64,000 nucleotides of DNA from contig JADKHS010000014.1 of NCBI GenBank assembly GCA_016721605.1, positions 20,088 through 84,087 of the forward strand. The letters run 5' to 3'. The position numbers and the translations under genes were made by a program. Source of the DNA: Nitrosomonadales bacterium (GTDB lineage: Bacteria > Pseudomonadota > Gammaproteobacteria > Burkholderiales > Gallionellaceae). Numbering within the stretch: position 1 is the first letter of the stretch; the number at the start of each line of letters is the position of its first letter. The notes beneath the pieces were generated by a model. The model saw only the letters and a program-made list of their open reading frames with translations. It ran no database searches and was not told the DNA's origin. Positions 18,728-29,241 of this stretch are shown here, piece by piece.

Positions 18728-19813
18728 TCATGGCTCAACTTTCGTGAGAGTGGTTTCGGCTGTGAATTCTAGCCGTTTATGCAGCTCGGCGGTAAGATGC
18801 ACCATGCCACTATCATCAATCAGCAAAGCTTCCGTTAAATTCATCTTTTTCGCGGCACTACGCCAGTCCTTGCTTCCTGAAATAAATAATGGTTTGGATG
18901 CGACATCCGATAACACACCAGCGTGTGCACCATGCGTTAGAACGGTGACTGCCTGCACCCCCTGCACAGGCCTTCCGTTGCGTGGGTCGATCAGGTGGCA
19001 GTAACGTTTATTGTCCACCATAAAATAGCGCTGGTAATCACCCGAAGTGCCGATGGCCTCTCCGTCACGTAATTCCAGCGTAGCAATCGGCCCCGGCTGA
19101 CGCGGATGCTGGATGCCGACGCGCCAGGAACGTGCGCCATGTGTGCCTATCGCCAGCACATTGCCGCCGATATTGATCAGCGCATTGCGAATTCCCTGCT
19201 GCCTCAGCAATATCGCGGCACGATCTAAAGCATAGCCCTTGGCATAACCACCTAAATCGAGCTGCACCGCAACATTGCGGCTTCCAATCCGCCCTCCTTT
19301 CCCGCCTGTGGGAAATGGCTCAATGGAAAAATAAATATCGCTCATCTGTGGATGTGCTGAAACCAATACAGCAAGCTGGTTTTCGTCCGGCAACATGGGT
19401 TTAAATTCGCTGGCGTGAAAGCCCCACAGCTTCACCATGCTTCCAATGGCGGGATTAAACAGCCCATCGGACTGCGCGGACAGTTGGGCAGCGTCCGTCA
19501 ACATGGCGGTCAGTTCAGACGAAATTTCACCGCTCTCTCCCCTGGCAAAGGCAGCATTCAATTTATTTAACTCACTAGGCTGCCAAGCGTGCAAAAGATC
19601 ATGCAATCGCTGAAACTCATGCATCACAGACGACACGGACTGTTTGGCACGCGCCTCGTCTTCTCCATATACGCTTACTTCAACAAGCGTGCCAAATACG
19701 TAGCCTTGTTCCTGATATAGCCGCTCTTTATCACAGGCAGAGAGAAGAAATATCACCGTAATCGGAATAAAAAATACGGACAGCCTTCGCGCGCAAAAAA
19801 TAAACATAAACAC
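18728..19813 (-). CDS. apbE: FAD:protein FMN transferase (ApbE), lipoprotein
   Basis: Attaches FMN to threonines of periplasmic or membrane flavoproteins. 361 residues with a lipoprotein signal (FLLSAC at about residues 22-27), so it is membrane-anchored on the periplasmic side. Family motifs are LDLGGYAKGYALDRA, NALINIGGNV, GTSGDYQRYF, CHLIDPRNGRPV and the metal-site region VLSDVASKPLFISG. Upstream of LDLGGYAKGYA there is an extra PFPTGGKGGRI stretch encoded by palindromic DNA (TTTCCC-N6-GGGAAA at about 19303-19320). The first residues MFMF may be trimmed if a later start is used. Confidence 0.93.
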   Translation of the reverse strand: MFMFIFCARRLSVFFIPITVIFLLSACDKERLYQEQGYVFGTLVEVSVYGEDEARAKQSVSSVMHEFQRLHDLLHAWQPSELNKLNAAFARGESGEISSELTAMLTDAAQLSAQSDGLFNPAIGSMVKLWGFHASEFKPMLPDENQLAVLVSAHPQMSDIYFSIEPFPTGGKGGRIGSRNVAVQLDLGGYAKGYALDRAAILLRQQGIRNALINIGGNVLAIGTHGARSWRVGIQHPRQPGPIATLELRDGEAIGTSGDYQRYFMVDNKRYCHLIDPRNGRPVQGVQAVTVLTHGAHAGVLSDVASKPLFISGSKDWRSAAKKMNLTEALLIDDSGMVHLTAELHKRLEFTAETTLTKVEP

Positions 19814-19939
19814 ACAGAAATGCAGAAAACTATCTAAGTTATTAACAAGTTTTTTGTCATCGCTGAACCAACAAAAAGCCTCTGGAGTTTGCCCTTGGCT
19901 CTCCCTGCCGCTACCCTGTTATGGTGCAAGTATTTTGAA

Positions 19940-21209
19940 TCACGCTTCCATTTCTTCCAGCTCTAACGCCGCCGCCAACAATGCAATTCTGGCCACGACA
20001 GCATATGCATAGAAGCGGTTCGGCGTGTCGTCCGGCGCACAATCCGGATTAGGCAAAATACAACTAGTATCGAACGCCAGTGGAACAAAGTGCATGCCCG
20101 GTGCATTAAGATTCTCATCCACGGCACGCCCGGTATGTACGCGATAAAAACCGCCCACCACGAAATGGTCGACCATATATACCACTGGCTCGGCTACCGC
20201 ATCATTAATGCTCTCAAAGGTATAGACACCTTCCTGCACCAGCACATCGGAAACGTGCATACCTTCTTTCACCACGGCCATTTTATTGCGTTGTTTACGG
20301 TTGAGGCTCCGTACTTCACTGGCGTCCTTCACCGTCATGATGCCCATACCGTACGTGCCGGCATCGGCCTTGACGATAACAAATGGGGCTTCCTTGACGC
20401 CATACTCAGCATACTTCACTCGCACCTTCTGCAGAATGCTGTCCACATTCGTAGCCAAACATTCCTCACTGGCACTCTGTTTGAAATCAACCTGGCCGCA
20501 GCTAGCAAAATAGGGATTAATCAACCAGGGATCTATATCGAGTAGCTTAGCAAATTCGGCCGCAACACGGTCGTACGCGCCGAAATGTTGCGACTTCCGC
20601 CGCGTGGTCCAACCCGCCGCCAGCGGTGGCAGCGTGGTCTGCTCCAGATCTTTCAGTATGTCCGGCACTCCAGCGGAAAGATCATTATTGAGCAGCACCA
20701 CGCAAGGGTCGAAATTGTCCAGCACCAGACGGTTACCTTTACGCTGCAAAGGTTCCAGCGTAAGCGCGCTGCCATTGGGCAATGCCAGTTTGGTGGGCTG
20801 AGTAATTTCCGGCAACATACTGCCAATACGCACATTCATACCCGCCCGTTTAAGAATCAGGGCGAGCTGAGCCACGTTTTGCAGGTAAAACGTGTTACGT
20901 GTGTGATTTTCAGGAATCAGTAGTACACCGCGGGCTTCCGGACAAATTTTTCAATCGCACTTTGTGCAGCCTGCACACACAGCGGCAAAAAATCTGGATT
21001 AAGGTTATTAAAGCCGCCCGGAAACAGATTGGTATCCACCGGTGCCAACTTAAACCACTATTGCGCAAATCTACCGAGGTGTAAAACGGAATGGTGCGCT
21101 CTGCCCATTGCGAGCGAAACCAGTGCTCGATAGTAGGTTGGGCGTCGAGCATACGCCGCTCAAGATCAAGCAGTGGACCATTTAAGGCGGTAGTAAGATG
21201 TGGAATCAT
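19940..21209 (-). pseudogene. gshA: Glutamate-cysteine ligase, proteobacterial type, two frameshifts
   Basis: First enzyme of glutathione synthesis. About 423 codons spread over three frames. MIPHLTTALNGPLLDLERRM runs to SVDLRNSG. KLAPVDTNLFPGGFNNLNPD continues to AQSAIEK. CPEARGVLLIPENHTRNTFY continues to the end, including VKADAGTYGMGIMTVKDASE and the C-terminal cofactor block. Both shifts are explained by one missing base in a short homopolymer (TTT at about 21050, A5 at about 20955). An otherwise complete essential-type gene suggests sequencing indels as the simplest explanation. Divergent from ybiT. Confidence 0.85.
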
Positions 21210-21328
21210 AGTGTCTTTATATATGGACTATTCAGAAGAAATGCAAAGCGGACATTGTAGCCCAGCCGCCCTGACCGGTGTAAGCCGCACACGTGATAGA
21301 ATGCGCGCCTTAATTTTTAGAGTATGCC

Positions 21329-22927
21329 ATGTTATCTACCGCTAATATCACTATGCAATTCAGCGCCAAGCCGCTATTCGAAAACGTTTCCGTAAAATTT
21401 GGCGATGGTAATCGCTATGGCCTGATCGGCGCAAATGGCTGCGGCAAATCCACCTTCATGAAAATTTTAGGTGGCGATCTCGCGCAAACTTCCGGTAATG
21501 TAATGCTGGACAAGGGCGAACGCCTAGGCAAGCTGCGCCAGGACCAATTCGCCTTTGAGGACAATACCGTATCACAGGTAGTAATGATGGGACACGCCGA
21601 AATGTGGGAAGTCATGGTAGAGCGCGACGCAATCTATGCCAACCCGGATGCCAGCGAAGAAGATTACATGCACGCCGCCAACCTTGAGGCAAAATTCGCC
21701 GAATTCGATGGCTATACCGCCGAAGCGCGCGCGGGCGAATTATTGAACGGTGTGGGAATACCGCAAGAACTGCACAATGGGCCTATGCGTGCGATAGCGC
21801 CGGGTTTTAAATTGCGTGTGCTACTCGCTCAAGCACTGTTCGCCGATCCTGAAATTTTGTTGCTGGACGAACCGACCAACAACCTCGACATCAACACCAT
21901 ACGGTGGCTGGAAGACTTGCTGAACAGCCGTAAAAGCACCATGGTAATCATCTCGCATGATCGCCATTTCCTTAATAGTGTATGTACCCATATGTCCGAT
22001 CTGGACTACGGAAAAATCACCACTTTTCCCGGCAATTATGACAATTACATGCTCGCTTCCTTGACCGTACGCACGCAACTTGCCACCGACAACGCCCGCG
22101 CCAAGGAAAAAGTTGCTGAACTCAAAGCTTTCGTGGCTCGCTTCTCGGCGAATGCATCGAAGTCAACCCAGGCGCAATCCCGGGCGAAACAAATCGACAA
22201 AATAAAAATTGAAGACATTAAGCCATCCAGCCGCCAGTATCCCTTCATCCGCTTTGACTATGATGAGCGCGAGAAACTGCATCGCGTTGCAGTAGAGGTG
22301 CAACACATGAGCAAGGGTTTTGACCGCCCGCTATTCTCTAATTTAAATTTCCGTATTGAAGCCGGTGAGCGCGTCGCCATCATCGGCCCCAACGGTATTG
22401 GCAAAACCACCTTGCTACGCTGCCTAGCGGGCGATCTTGAAGTAGATAATGGCACCATTAAATGGACAGACAAGGCCAACGTCGGATACTTCGCACAAGA
22501 CCACGCGCATGACTTCGCCAAAGATACCGTCCTTACCGATTGGATGACCTATTGGAGACGCGAGGGAGATGATGACCAAAAGGTACGCAGCGTTCTCGGC
22601 CGCTTGCTGTTTTCCGGCGACGATGTCAAAAAAAGCGTAAAAGTTTTATCCGGTGGCGAAAAGGGACGCATGATGTTCGGCAAACTAATGCTGCAAAGAC
22701 CCAACGTATTATTGATGGATGAGCCAACCAATCACCTCGACATGGAATCCATCGAGTCGCTCAACACTGCATTGACTGAATACAAAGGCACGCTGATATT
22801 TGTTAGCCATGACCGCGAATTTGTGACTTCACTCGCTACGCGCATTATCGAAATCACTCCACAAGGTGTAAACGACTATCATGGTACATATGAGGAATAT
22901 CTGCGCGATCAGGGCGTGACAACATAA
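21329..22927 (+). CDS. ybiT: ABC-F family ATPase, YbiT-type
   Basis: Ribosome-associated ABC-F protein with two ATPase domains in one chain and no membrane part, 532 residues, intact. Domain 1: Walker A GANGCGKST (about residue 36) and LLLDEPTNNLD. The linker has the Lys/Arg-rich ANASKSTQAQSRAKQIDKIK. Domain 2: GPNGIGKTT, LSGGEKGRMMFG and LLMDEPTNHLD. The C-terminus GTYEEYLRDQG resembles E. coli YbiT rather than EttA or Uup. Members resolve stalled ribosomes. The specific trigger for YbiT is inferred only. Confidence 0.92.
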   Translation: MLSTANITMQFSAKPLFENVSVKFGDGNRYGLIGANGCGKSTFMKILGGDLAQTSGNVMLDKGERLGKLRQDQFAFEDNTVSQVVMMGHAEMWEVMVERDAIYANPDASEEDYMHAANLEAKFAEFDGYTAEARAGELLNGVGIPQELHNGPMRAIAPGFKLRVLLAQALFADPEILLLDEPTNNLDINTIRWLEDLLNSRKSTMVIISHDRHFLNSVCTHMSDLDYGKITTFPGNYDNYMLASLTVRTQLATDNARAKEKVAELKAFVARFSANASKSTQAQSRAKQIDKIKIEDIKPSSRQYPFIRFDYDEREKLHRVAVEVQHMSKGFDRPLFSNLNFRIEAGERVAIIGPNGIGKTTLLRCLAGDLEVDNGTIKWTDKANVGYFAQDHAHDFAKDTVLTDWMTYWRREGDDDQKVRSVLGRLLFSGDDVKKSVKVLSGGEKGRMMFGKLMLQRPNVLLMDEPTNHLDMESIESLNTALTEYKGTLIFVSHDREFVTSLATRIIEITPQGVNDYHGTYEEYLRDQGVTT

Positions 22928-23160
22928 ATCCACTCGCAGCCTTAATTTTGCCAGAATAACTAATCAACCCAGATTGGCTATTAAAACAGCGCATCATTGA
23001 AAAACAAGGAAAATTTCTAATGGATACCATTAGAAACCCCATTGATTTTATTAGACTCGTGCTTCCAATGGACAATCTGGGATAAAGCCTCTGCACAAGA
23101 ACAACGCTGTTGTGGCTCTACTTTCTATGATTCTGAAGGATCGCTCCCAACACATAACAG
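22928..23160. other. Gap between ybiT and the NACHT-like gene
   Basis: 233 bp between convergent genes. I see no gene, hairpin or repeat in it. Confidence 0.4.
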
Positions 23161-26100
23161 TCAAGTTGGAAGCGCGCAATCAATCACGCAAATCTGGATG
23201 CGATGGCTTTCTTCCGTTGTGAGCATCTGCCTTAAGCGCTCTTCAAGTTCTGCTGCGCTACGGAGTTTTTTTCCATCAGAAGGTGGTTTCATCCCTTTGC
23301 CGCCGAACCAGAAGACCAGATAAATACCATGTCCTTCCGCGCCGGGGTCACGGACATATTTTGGAATCAGTTGCTTGTGGATTGCGCTCCAGAGATCGTC
23401 GTGCGTGTCTTTCTTGATTTCGATGGGAACGTTGAATCCACTAGCTCCGCCAAATGAAACCCGGATGTCTGCTCGTTTATTATCAGCATAATTCCCCTCT
23501 GGCTGCGCATCAATGCCTAGCGGGCTGAGTCGCATTTGCAGGCTAGACAGCAGCACATTTCGGCAGTCGTTTTCCGGTTTTGGTCTCTCCAACTTTTTGT
23601 TGCCTACGCCATAACTCCAATAATTCTCGTAATCGTTAGTATTGCCATCGCGGATTTTTCGGGCGATGTCGCGCAAATGATCGAACGTCAGTGCGGCAAG
23701 ATCAGCGACGCTTGCGGGTTGGAGGTTGGCGAGCGTTCGACTGACTTCTTCGACACCCAAACGGCGGAATGTAGCTTTGCGCCGGGCGATGCGCTGATCA
23801 TGCAAGGCACCGCGTAACACGTTGTGCCATTGCGCGAGGCTGGGCAATGCCAGCAGGCGTTCGAGTTCTTGAGATGCAGCCTCACCTGGACCGCCACCAA
23901 GCTTATTGATGAATGCGCGCACCAGGTCTGCGGTTTGCATTGCCGGACTGACCCAGCCTCCTCCCTCAAGGCGTTCGGGTGAACAATCTGGCGTCAGCAG
24001 CTCTATTATTAAAGCGAGTACGGTTTCCGGCAGAGCTGAATAAGAAAATCCACGTTCCCAGCGGTCACGCAGAAAACCTGCTAGCTGGTTTCGTCGAGGC
24101 TTGCTTTTCCCTATGTATTGAAGCAATTTTCCCACGTATGCGGCTGGATCAATCATCAGCCCGCAAGCCAGCCAATAGACTCGCTGCGCGGCATCCATGC
24201 TTCCCAATTCAAGTTTGCGCTTAACGATGGAAGCAAGTGCCTTCTTGTCGAGGTGATGTAACGCCCCTTTCAACAGTGGAACGAGTGCATTAACCAATTG
24301 TTGCTTGCGGGCACGCAGCGGAAAGCCCTTCAGTAACGGCGGCAACACAATACGTGAGACCTCGGAATAGGCATCGTTGTATGCCAATGGATAGAGACCG
24401 CTGACATGCTCCTTTCCAGCGCGTAGCATGGGCAATGCATAAGCAAATAGCACCTCCGCCACCAATGCTGGTCTTGTTTGAATAAGCGCATTAACCCACT
24501 CTGGATTTTCGCCAATATCGTAGGTAAAACGGAACGCTAACAGACGTGATAGAACGGTATCGTTGAGTTGCATCGCATCTGTCGGATTGCTCTGAAACAG
24601 TTCGTCAATACCTACTAGGCAAGGTGCACGGACAAAGTGCATCTTCCTCTTCAACTCTAACTCGATAATTTCGCTGACAGTCGGGAGGCCGTTGCGGTTC
24701 AGGATATGACGAAAACCTGAATAGGCTGCCTCAACCAATTCCTTGTCTCCATCCAGAAAATCCTCAAGGCGCTCGCGAGGTGTTTCACCCGTGACTTCGT
24801 AAATCAATCCGTTATAGGCTTGTGCCAAATTGTGTAAGATTTGCGGATAGGCGCTGCCATTCCGAATGGCGCTAATATGTTTTCGGTAATAGCCTACCCA
24901 TTCGACTTTTCGTTTTTTCTGCTCAATATTCCTTTCGCGGTTTTGAATGGCGTGCTCCTGTTGCCCTTCTCCAATGGGACAGGATGTAAAACATTCCAGC
25001 CAGGTTGGAAAATTGGATAAGCATTTACCCATGACTCGATAAACGCTAGTGCAGGGGCTGTCAATTCCTGCTGACCGCCATCACGGATCAACATGTAAAC
25101 AGCTTGATGAAAATAATACTGAGCCAACTCTTTTTGAGATTCTTGTGCTGCTTTTTTCAGATACCATATCCCGATGTCGGCGGGCGGGGAGCCACGCAGC
25201 CTCATGGTGCATCGGCTCATGCAATACCGGACATTCTCCTGGTCGGCGCAGAGTGTGGCCCCACGTTCGATTATCGCTTTATAACGGCTGGGGCGATTAG
25301 CGAACCAGTTGGCGACGTTCAGCATGCTCTCTTTCGAGCCGTGTAGGTTCATATTCATCGAGACCAACGCCGAGCCAATCGTATAAACGTTCATCTGAAA
25401 TGCTGTCCATGCGCCTCAAGTCCACGAATCAATAATTCACCAGCCATTGTGTTGAGTTGAGCTTGCCCGAAGCATCTGCCTAAGCTCAGCATGTTTTTGT
25501 ACCAATTGATCCAGCAGCAAAGGCAAGTCATCTATAGTTGTGATTTCAGGAATGTCGTGAACCCAGAACATAAAATAACTGCCGATCAAACTGTCATTTT
25601 TCGGCTTGTGGAAGTAGTCCAATATCTGCGCAGGCGAAATACAGGAGGGATAAAGTTTACGCAGAAGAGTACCGAGTAACTCGTCTTCCCGGTCTTCGAC
25701 TGCGCCCGCACGAATATCCTCTGCAAGCCTCAGAAGTCTTGAACTATCATCCGGCATGACGCGCATTAATGCCCGTGCCGCCTTATTTCGAAATCTCGGC
25801 CAATAGCTGACATCTCGCGCGACGGTTTCCAACGGCTCAGATAACGACGGAATAGGATCACCATGACTTATGGCATCGAGCACGCAATCAAGCAGTACTT
25901 GATCGGCTTCCGTGCGCGAAGGCGAAGTAAGAATTACCCTGAAATCTGATTCCATATCCACCGTACCCAGCGCGCCGAAAGGCGGAGATGTCCAATCCTG
26001 CGAGCGGAACCAGGGGTAGCGTTGCGCTTCGTTTTTCAATGCGTTCAGGACTAACCGTTTGTCATCCACAACAAAATTGCGCACGTCGCCATAAAGCACT

Positions 26101-27215
26101 ATTCCCAAAGGATCGCGTTCAATCAAGTCTGGCCGACCTGTGCGGTTATGAACAGACAGCCATGCTGCAAGGCCGCGCAGATCGGGCACCATGCCACCAT
26201 CTTCTCCAGTCATTAGCGCCAGTATGCGACCGAACGGTAAGCCGCCATTTTCGATCCGTGCCGCCAGGTAGCGCGCGCCGAGATATTCGGCGACGCTGCG
26301 GTGTACCGGGATGCGTTGTTCTTCGCCATCTTTCTGGAACAGATTGGTTTTCAATGCAAGACGTAAGGGCAAGTCATGCGCTATCAGCTCATTCCAATAG
26401 TAGTGTTGATCGTCGTTTGCATTTTCATCCAGTGCGAAACCAGCAATCCCGGATAGCAGGTGAATGGCACACAGGTAACCGGCAGCATCCAGCAACGTCT
26501 CAGGGGAGTGATGGTTTACGCGCTTGGCATCCCTGTGTGCCCGGCTTTCCTCACGCACGAGTTGGTGGCACGCCATTTTCAGAAATTTCCTTGCGGCTTT
26601 GCGGCCATTCGTTTCGCCAACGGCTTCCACCAGCAGATTCAATGTTTGCGGGTTGTGCAGCAGTTCGCCTAGTCTGTGTTCGCCAGCCTTGCTTACAAAT
26701 TCGGCTGGGTCAGGTACATTGGCTTTGTGATGCAGGATTTCAATAACGTCGTTGTCAGTCAGCGGATCGAGGTGTAATGCAACAACATCGCCATTTGGCG
26801 ATACGCGCTTGAGGGTCGCGCTATCGCTCTCGCCCAGCCAGTCCGCCTCGCGACAGGAAAGACGAAAACGAGGACAGCCTAGCTCTTCCAGACGCTTGCC
26901 TACTTGAGCAAGCGACGTCCAGCCGTCCCTTCCGCCTGCGCGCATCTCGTCCAGTGCATCTATGAACAAAGTCTTTCCTTGATCTTCCGCTTTAGGCTTA
27001 AACGTGGCAAAGTCACGTGCCTTGATATATTTTCCTCCGCATTCTTCCGCTTCACGTTCGAATGCCGCTGTCTTGCCTGCACCCGGATCGCCCAGCAGCA
27101 CGTATGCATCCAGACTGCGATAGTATTCCAATGGATGACTTCCCTGTTCATCCGCATTGCCGGATTTGCGCATACAGGTGCGCCGGACGAGATAAGGTTT
27201 TGCCGTCTCGCTCAA
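23161..27215 (-). pseudogene. Giant NACHT-like NTPase with C-terminal nuclease-like domain, frameshifted
   Basis: About 1350 codons in one direction, interrupted by at least three shifts near 25440, 25320 and 24970. The N-terminal part (27215-25437) has Walker A GDPGAGKT, an extended Walker B TLFIDALDEMRAGG, and SCREADW, typical of NACHT/STAND NTPases. A long helical-repeat middle follows. The C-terminus has ADIRV...FNVPIEIKKD, resembling the D and E-x-K core of PD-(D/E)XK nucleases. A TTG start at 27215 overlapping the upstream stop (TTGA) with GGCGGAG before it fits better than the ATG at 27290. By architecture it could be an abortive-infection type sensor-effector. Function is inferred. 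Confidence 0.7.
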
Positions 27216-28467
27216 AGCCAGTGCTCCGCCGGGTAGGAGAAAAATTCCACCAATGGGATGCCGCTTTCGCCAATTAGTAGTTTCCGGCACTTGCCGAAGT
27301 TTTCTTCAAATACGTCGAGTCCGCTGGCATAGCCTGAAGCAGGCCCACTCTTCACTTCGATAGCGGTAAGTTTCTTGCCGCGCTCAATTACAAAATCAAC
27401 TTCGCGTGAGCTTTCGCGCCAGTAATAGAGGTTGCAGTCAGGATGACCGGTATTGTATAGATGTGCGCCCACTGCACTCTCCACCAAGCGTCCCCAATAA
27501 CTGCGATCAGCTTTGGCTTCTGCTTTTGTATATCCAGATCCGGCTGACATCAAAGCATTGTTAAGAACGTTAAACTTCGGGGAAGATGCACGCCGCCGAT
27601 GTTGTTGCCCGGCATATTTCTGTAAACCGTAAATCAACCCAGCATTCCCCAGCATTTCCAGATACCGGGCAAGCGTCGTTGTGTTTCCTGCATCCTGGAG
27701 CTGTCCGAGCATCTTGTCGTAGGAAAGGATTTGTCCTGAGTAATTACATCCAAGGTGAAACAGTTGTTTGAGTAGCGCCGGTTTATCAACCCGCGTCATC
27801 ATCAAAATATCTTTCTCTATGCTCGGTTCGATCAAACTGCCATTAACATAGTTACGCCAACGCGGCTCGTTTCGGATGTATGCGGCACTGCCTGGATAGC
27901 CGCCGAAATAGATGTAGTCTTCCAAATCAAAGTCGAAAGCTTCATGCATTTCGAGGAAAGACCAGTGTGTAACGCGCATCAATTCATAGCGACCTGTAAG
28001 ACTTTCACTCATACCTTTCTGCATCAACAAAGGTGATGAGCCGAGCAAGACAACATGTAGTTTCAGACCTTCAGCCCGGTCGGCATCCCATAGCCCCTTG
28101 ACGGCTTCAGACCAACGAGGATTTTTTGAATTTCGTCAAGAACCAGAATGTGCCCATCAGTTGACTCCCGTGCAGCTGTGCGGGCACGCTGCCATTGCTC
28201 TACCAACCATGCTGCATCCCTTGGCCTTGCATCTCGGTCATAAGCAATGTCTTCGGCTGAAGAGAAACCAGGTGCGCGAGATATGTCCGGCTGATCAACG
28301 GGAATGAAGTGGTAATCGCTACGATTGAACTGTGAAAGTGCATCATGCACCAACGTAGTTTTACCGACCTGGCGCGGTCCAGCCACGAAAATCAAAAATC
28401 GCGGCGGCTCAGAAAGCCTGTCAAGTAGAGTACGAACTTCTTGGCGTTGATAAGGCTGGGCGGACAT
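27212..28467 (-). pseudogene. AAA ATPase with DUF4143 domain, one frameshift
   Basis: About 418 codons. The N-terminal AAA_14 domain has Walker A AGPRQVGKTTL (about residue 30) and Walker B HILVLDEIQKI. After a one-base deletion near 28118 the frame continues PRWSEAVKGLWDADRAEGLK, then LHVVLLGSSPLLMQKGMSESL and a C-terminal DUF4143 nuclease-like fold with REVDFVIERGKKLTAIEVKSG. Such ATPases are common in mobile and defence regions and their role is unknown. The gene is upstream of and translationally coupled to the NACHT-like gene, suggesting one operon. A second, truncated DUF4143 ATPase is at 49554. Confidence 0.85.
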
Positions 28468-28479
28468 AATTACATTATT

Positions 28480-28525
28480 GAGTTAATTTACTCATAATTA
28501 TAATATTCAAGTCAGGCAAACTCAA
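28480..28525 (-). promoter_or_regulatory. Promoter and palindrome for the DUF4143-NACHT pair
   Basis: On the minus strand TTGAGT (28525-28520), 17 bp, then TATAAT (28502-28497) gives a good sigma-70-like match. Transcription would start near 28490, inside the palindrome GAGT-TAATTT-ACTC (28480-28493), which could be an operator. The ATG of the ATPase is at 28467. Confidence 0.5.
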
Positions 28526-28676
28526 GAGAACGAATTCATGCCATATTTCAGTATTAAGGTAGGCTGGGGAAAATGGACACCAACGTTTGGTTAAACTTGA
28601 AACGGAGGCGTGAATGAATATCGATAAGTAATCAATACTCAACTTTTAGACGCACAAAGATAGGGCAACTTATAGC

Positions 28677-29234
28677 TTACCCAGAAATATCGCTGCTTTG
28701 ACTGCTTACCCTAAGTAATATCCAAACTGCGCCGCTACCACCCGCATTTTGCGGTGCTTCGCAAAATGCCAGCACTTCGGAATATTGAGATAGCCAATGG
28801 CGGACACGGCTTTTCAATACGCCTTCCTTGCCACCTGCTTGCCATCCTTTGCCGTGTATCACGCATACAAAGCGCAAGTTATGTCCTACCGCATCGCGCA
28901 AGAATTCAAGCAACAGCTTGCGTGCCGCATCACTTTGGAAACCGTGTAAATCCAAGGTGTCCTGCATCGGCCATCGCCCACGCCGCAACTTGCGCAGGGT
29001 TGTGCGCGATATACCGGAACGCAGAAACTCAGTCGGAATGTCATCCCCAGTATCATTGTCGGACAATGTATCTTCAATTAAGGGAATGGAAATTGCAGTA
29101 TTACGTGACGGTGCGCGACGCAGTGGTTGAGACAAGGGAATACGATTGGATGGCGGCAATGGAGTAACGCCATCCAGCGCCTGCTGGAATAACTCAGAGT
29201 TCACCGGTACTGGCTGACCATTCTTTTTTTTCAT
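28677..29234 (-). CDS. Smr-domain protein
   Basis: 185-residue cytoplasmic protein with a C-terminal Smr domain, known from MutS2 and stand-alone proteins such as E. coli SmrA/SmrB and linked to nicking or RNA cleavage. Motifs are TLDLHGFQSDAARKLLLEF (about residue 92) and FVCVIHGKGWQAGGKEGVLK, then VRHWL. The N-terminal 80 residues are polar and probably disordered. A strong AAGGAG ribosome site precedes the ATG. It starts 7 bp after the trxB stop, so the two are cotranscribed. Confidence 0.88.
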   Translation of the reverse strand: MKKKNGQPVPVNSELFQQALDGVTPLPPSNRIPLSQPLRRAPSRNTAISIPLIEDTLSDNDTGDDIPTEFLRSGISRTTLRKLRRGRWPMQDTLDLHGFQSDAARKLLLEFLRDAVGHNLRFVCVIHGKGWQAGGKEGVLKSRVRHWLSQYSEVLAFCEAPQNAGGSGAVWILLRVSSQSSDISG

Positions 29235-29241
29235 TGCTCCT

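Noticed and set aside
25988..26746. Plus-strand open frame of 252 codons
   Set aside because: Antisense to the NACHT-like NTPase, whose Walker motifs and family blocks are on the minus strand.
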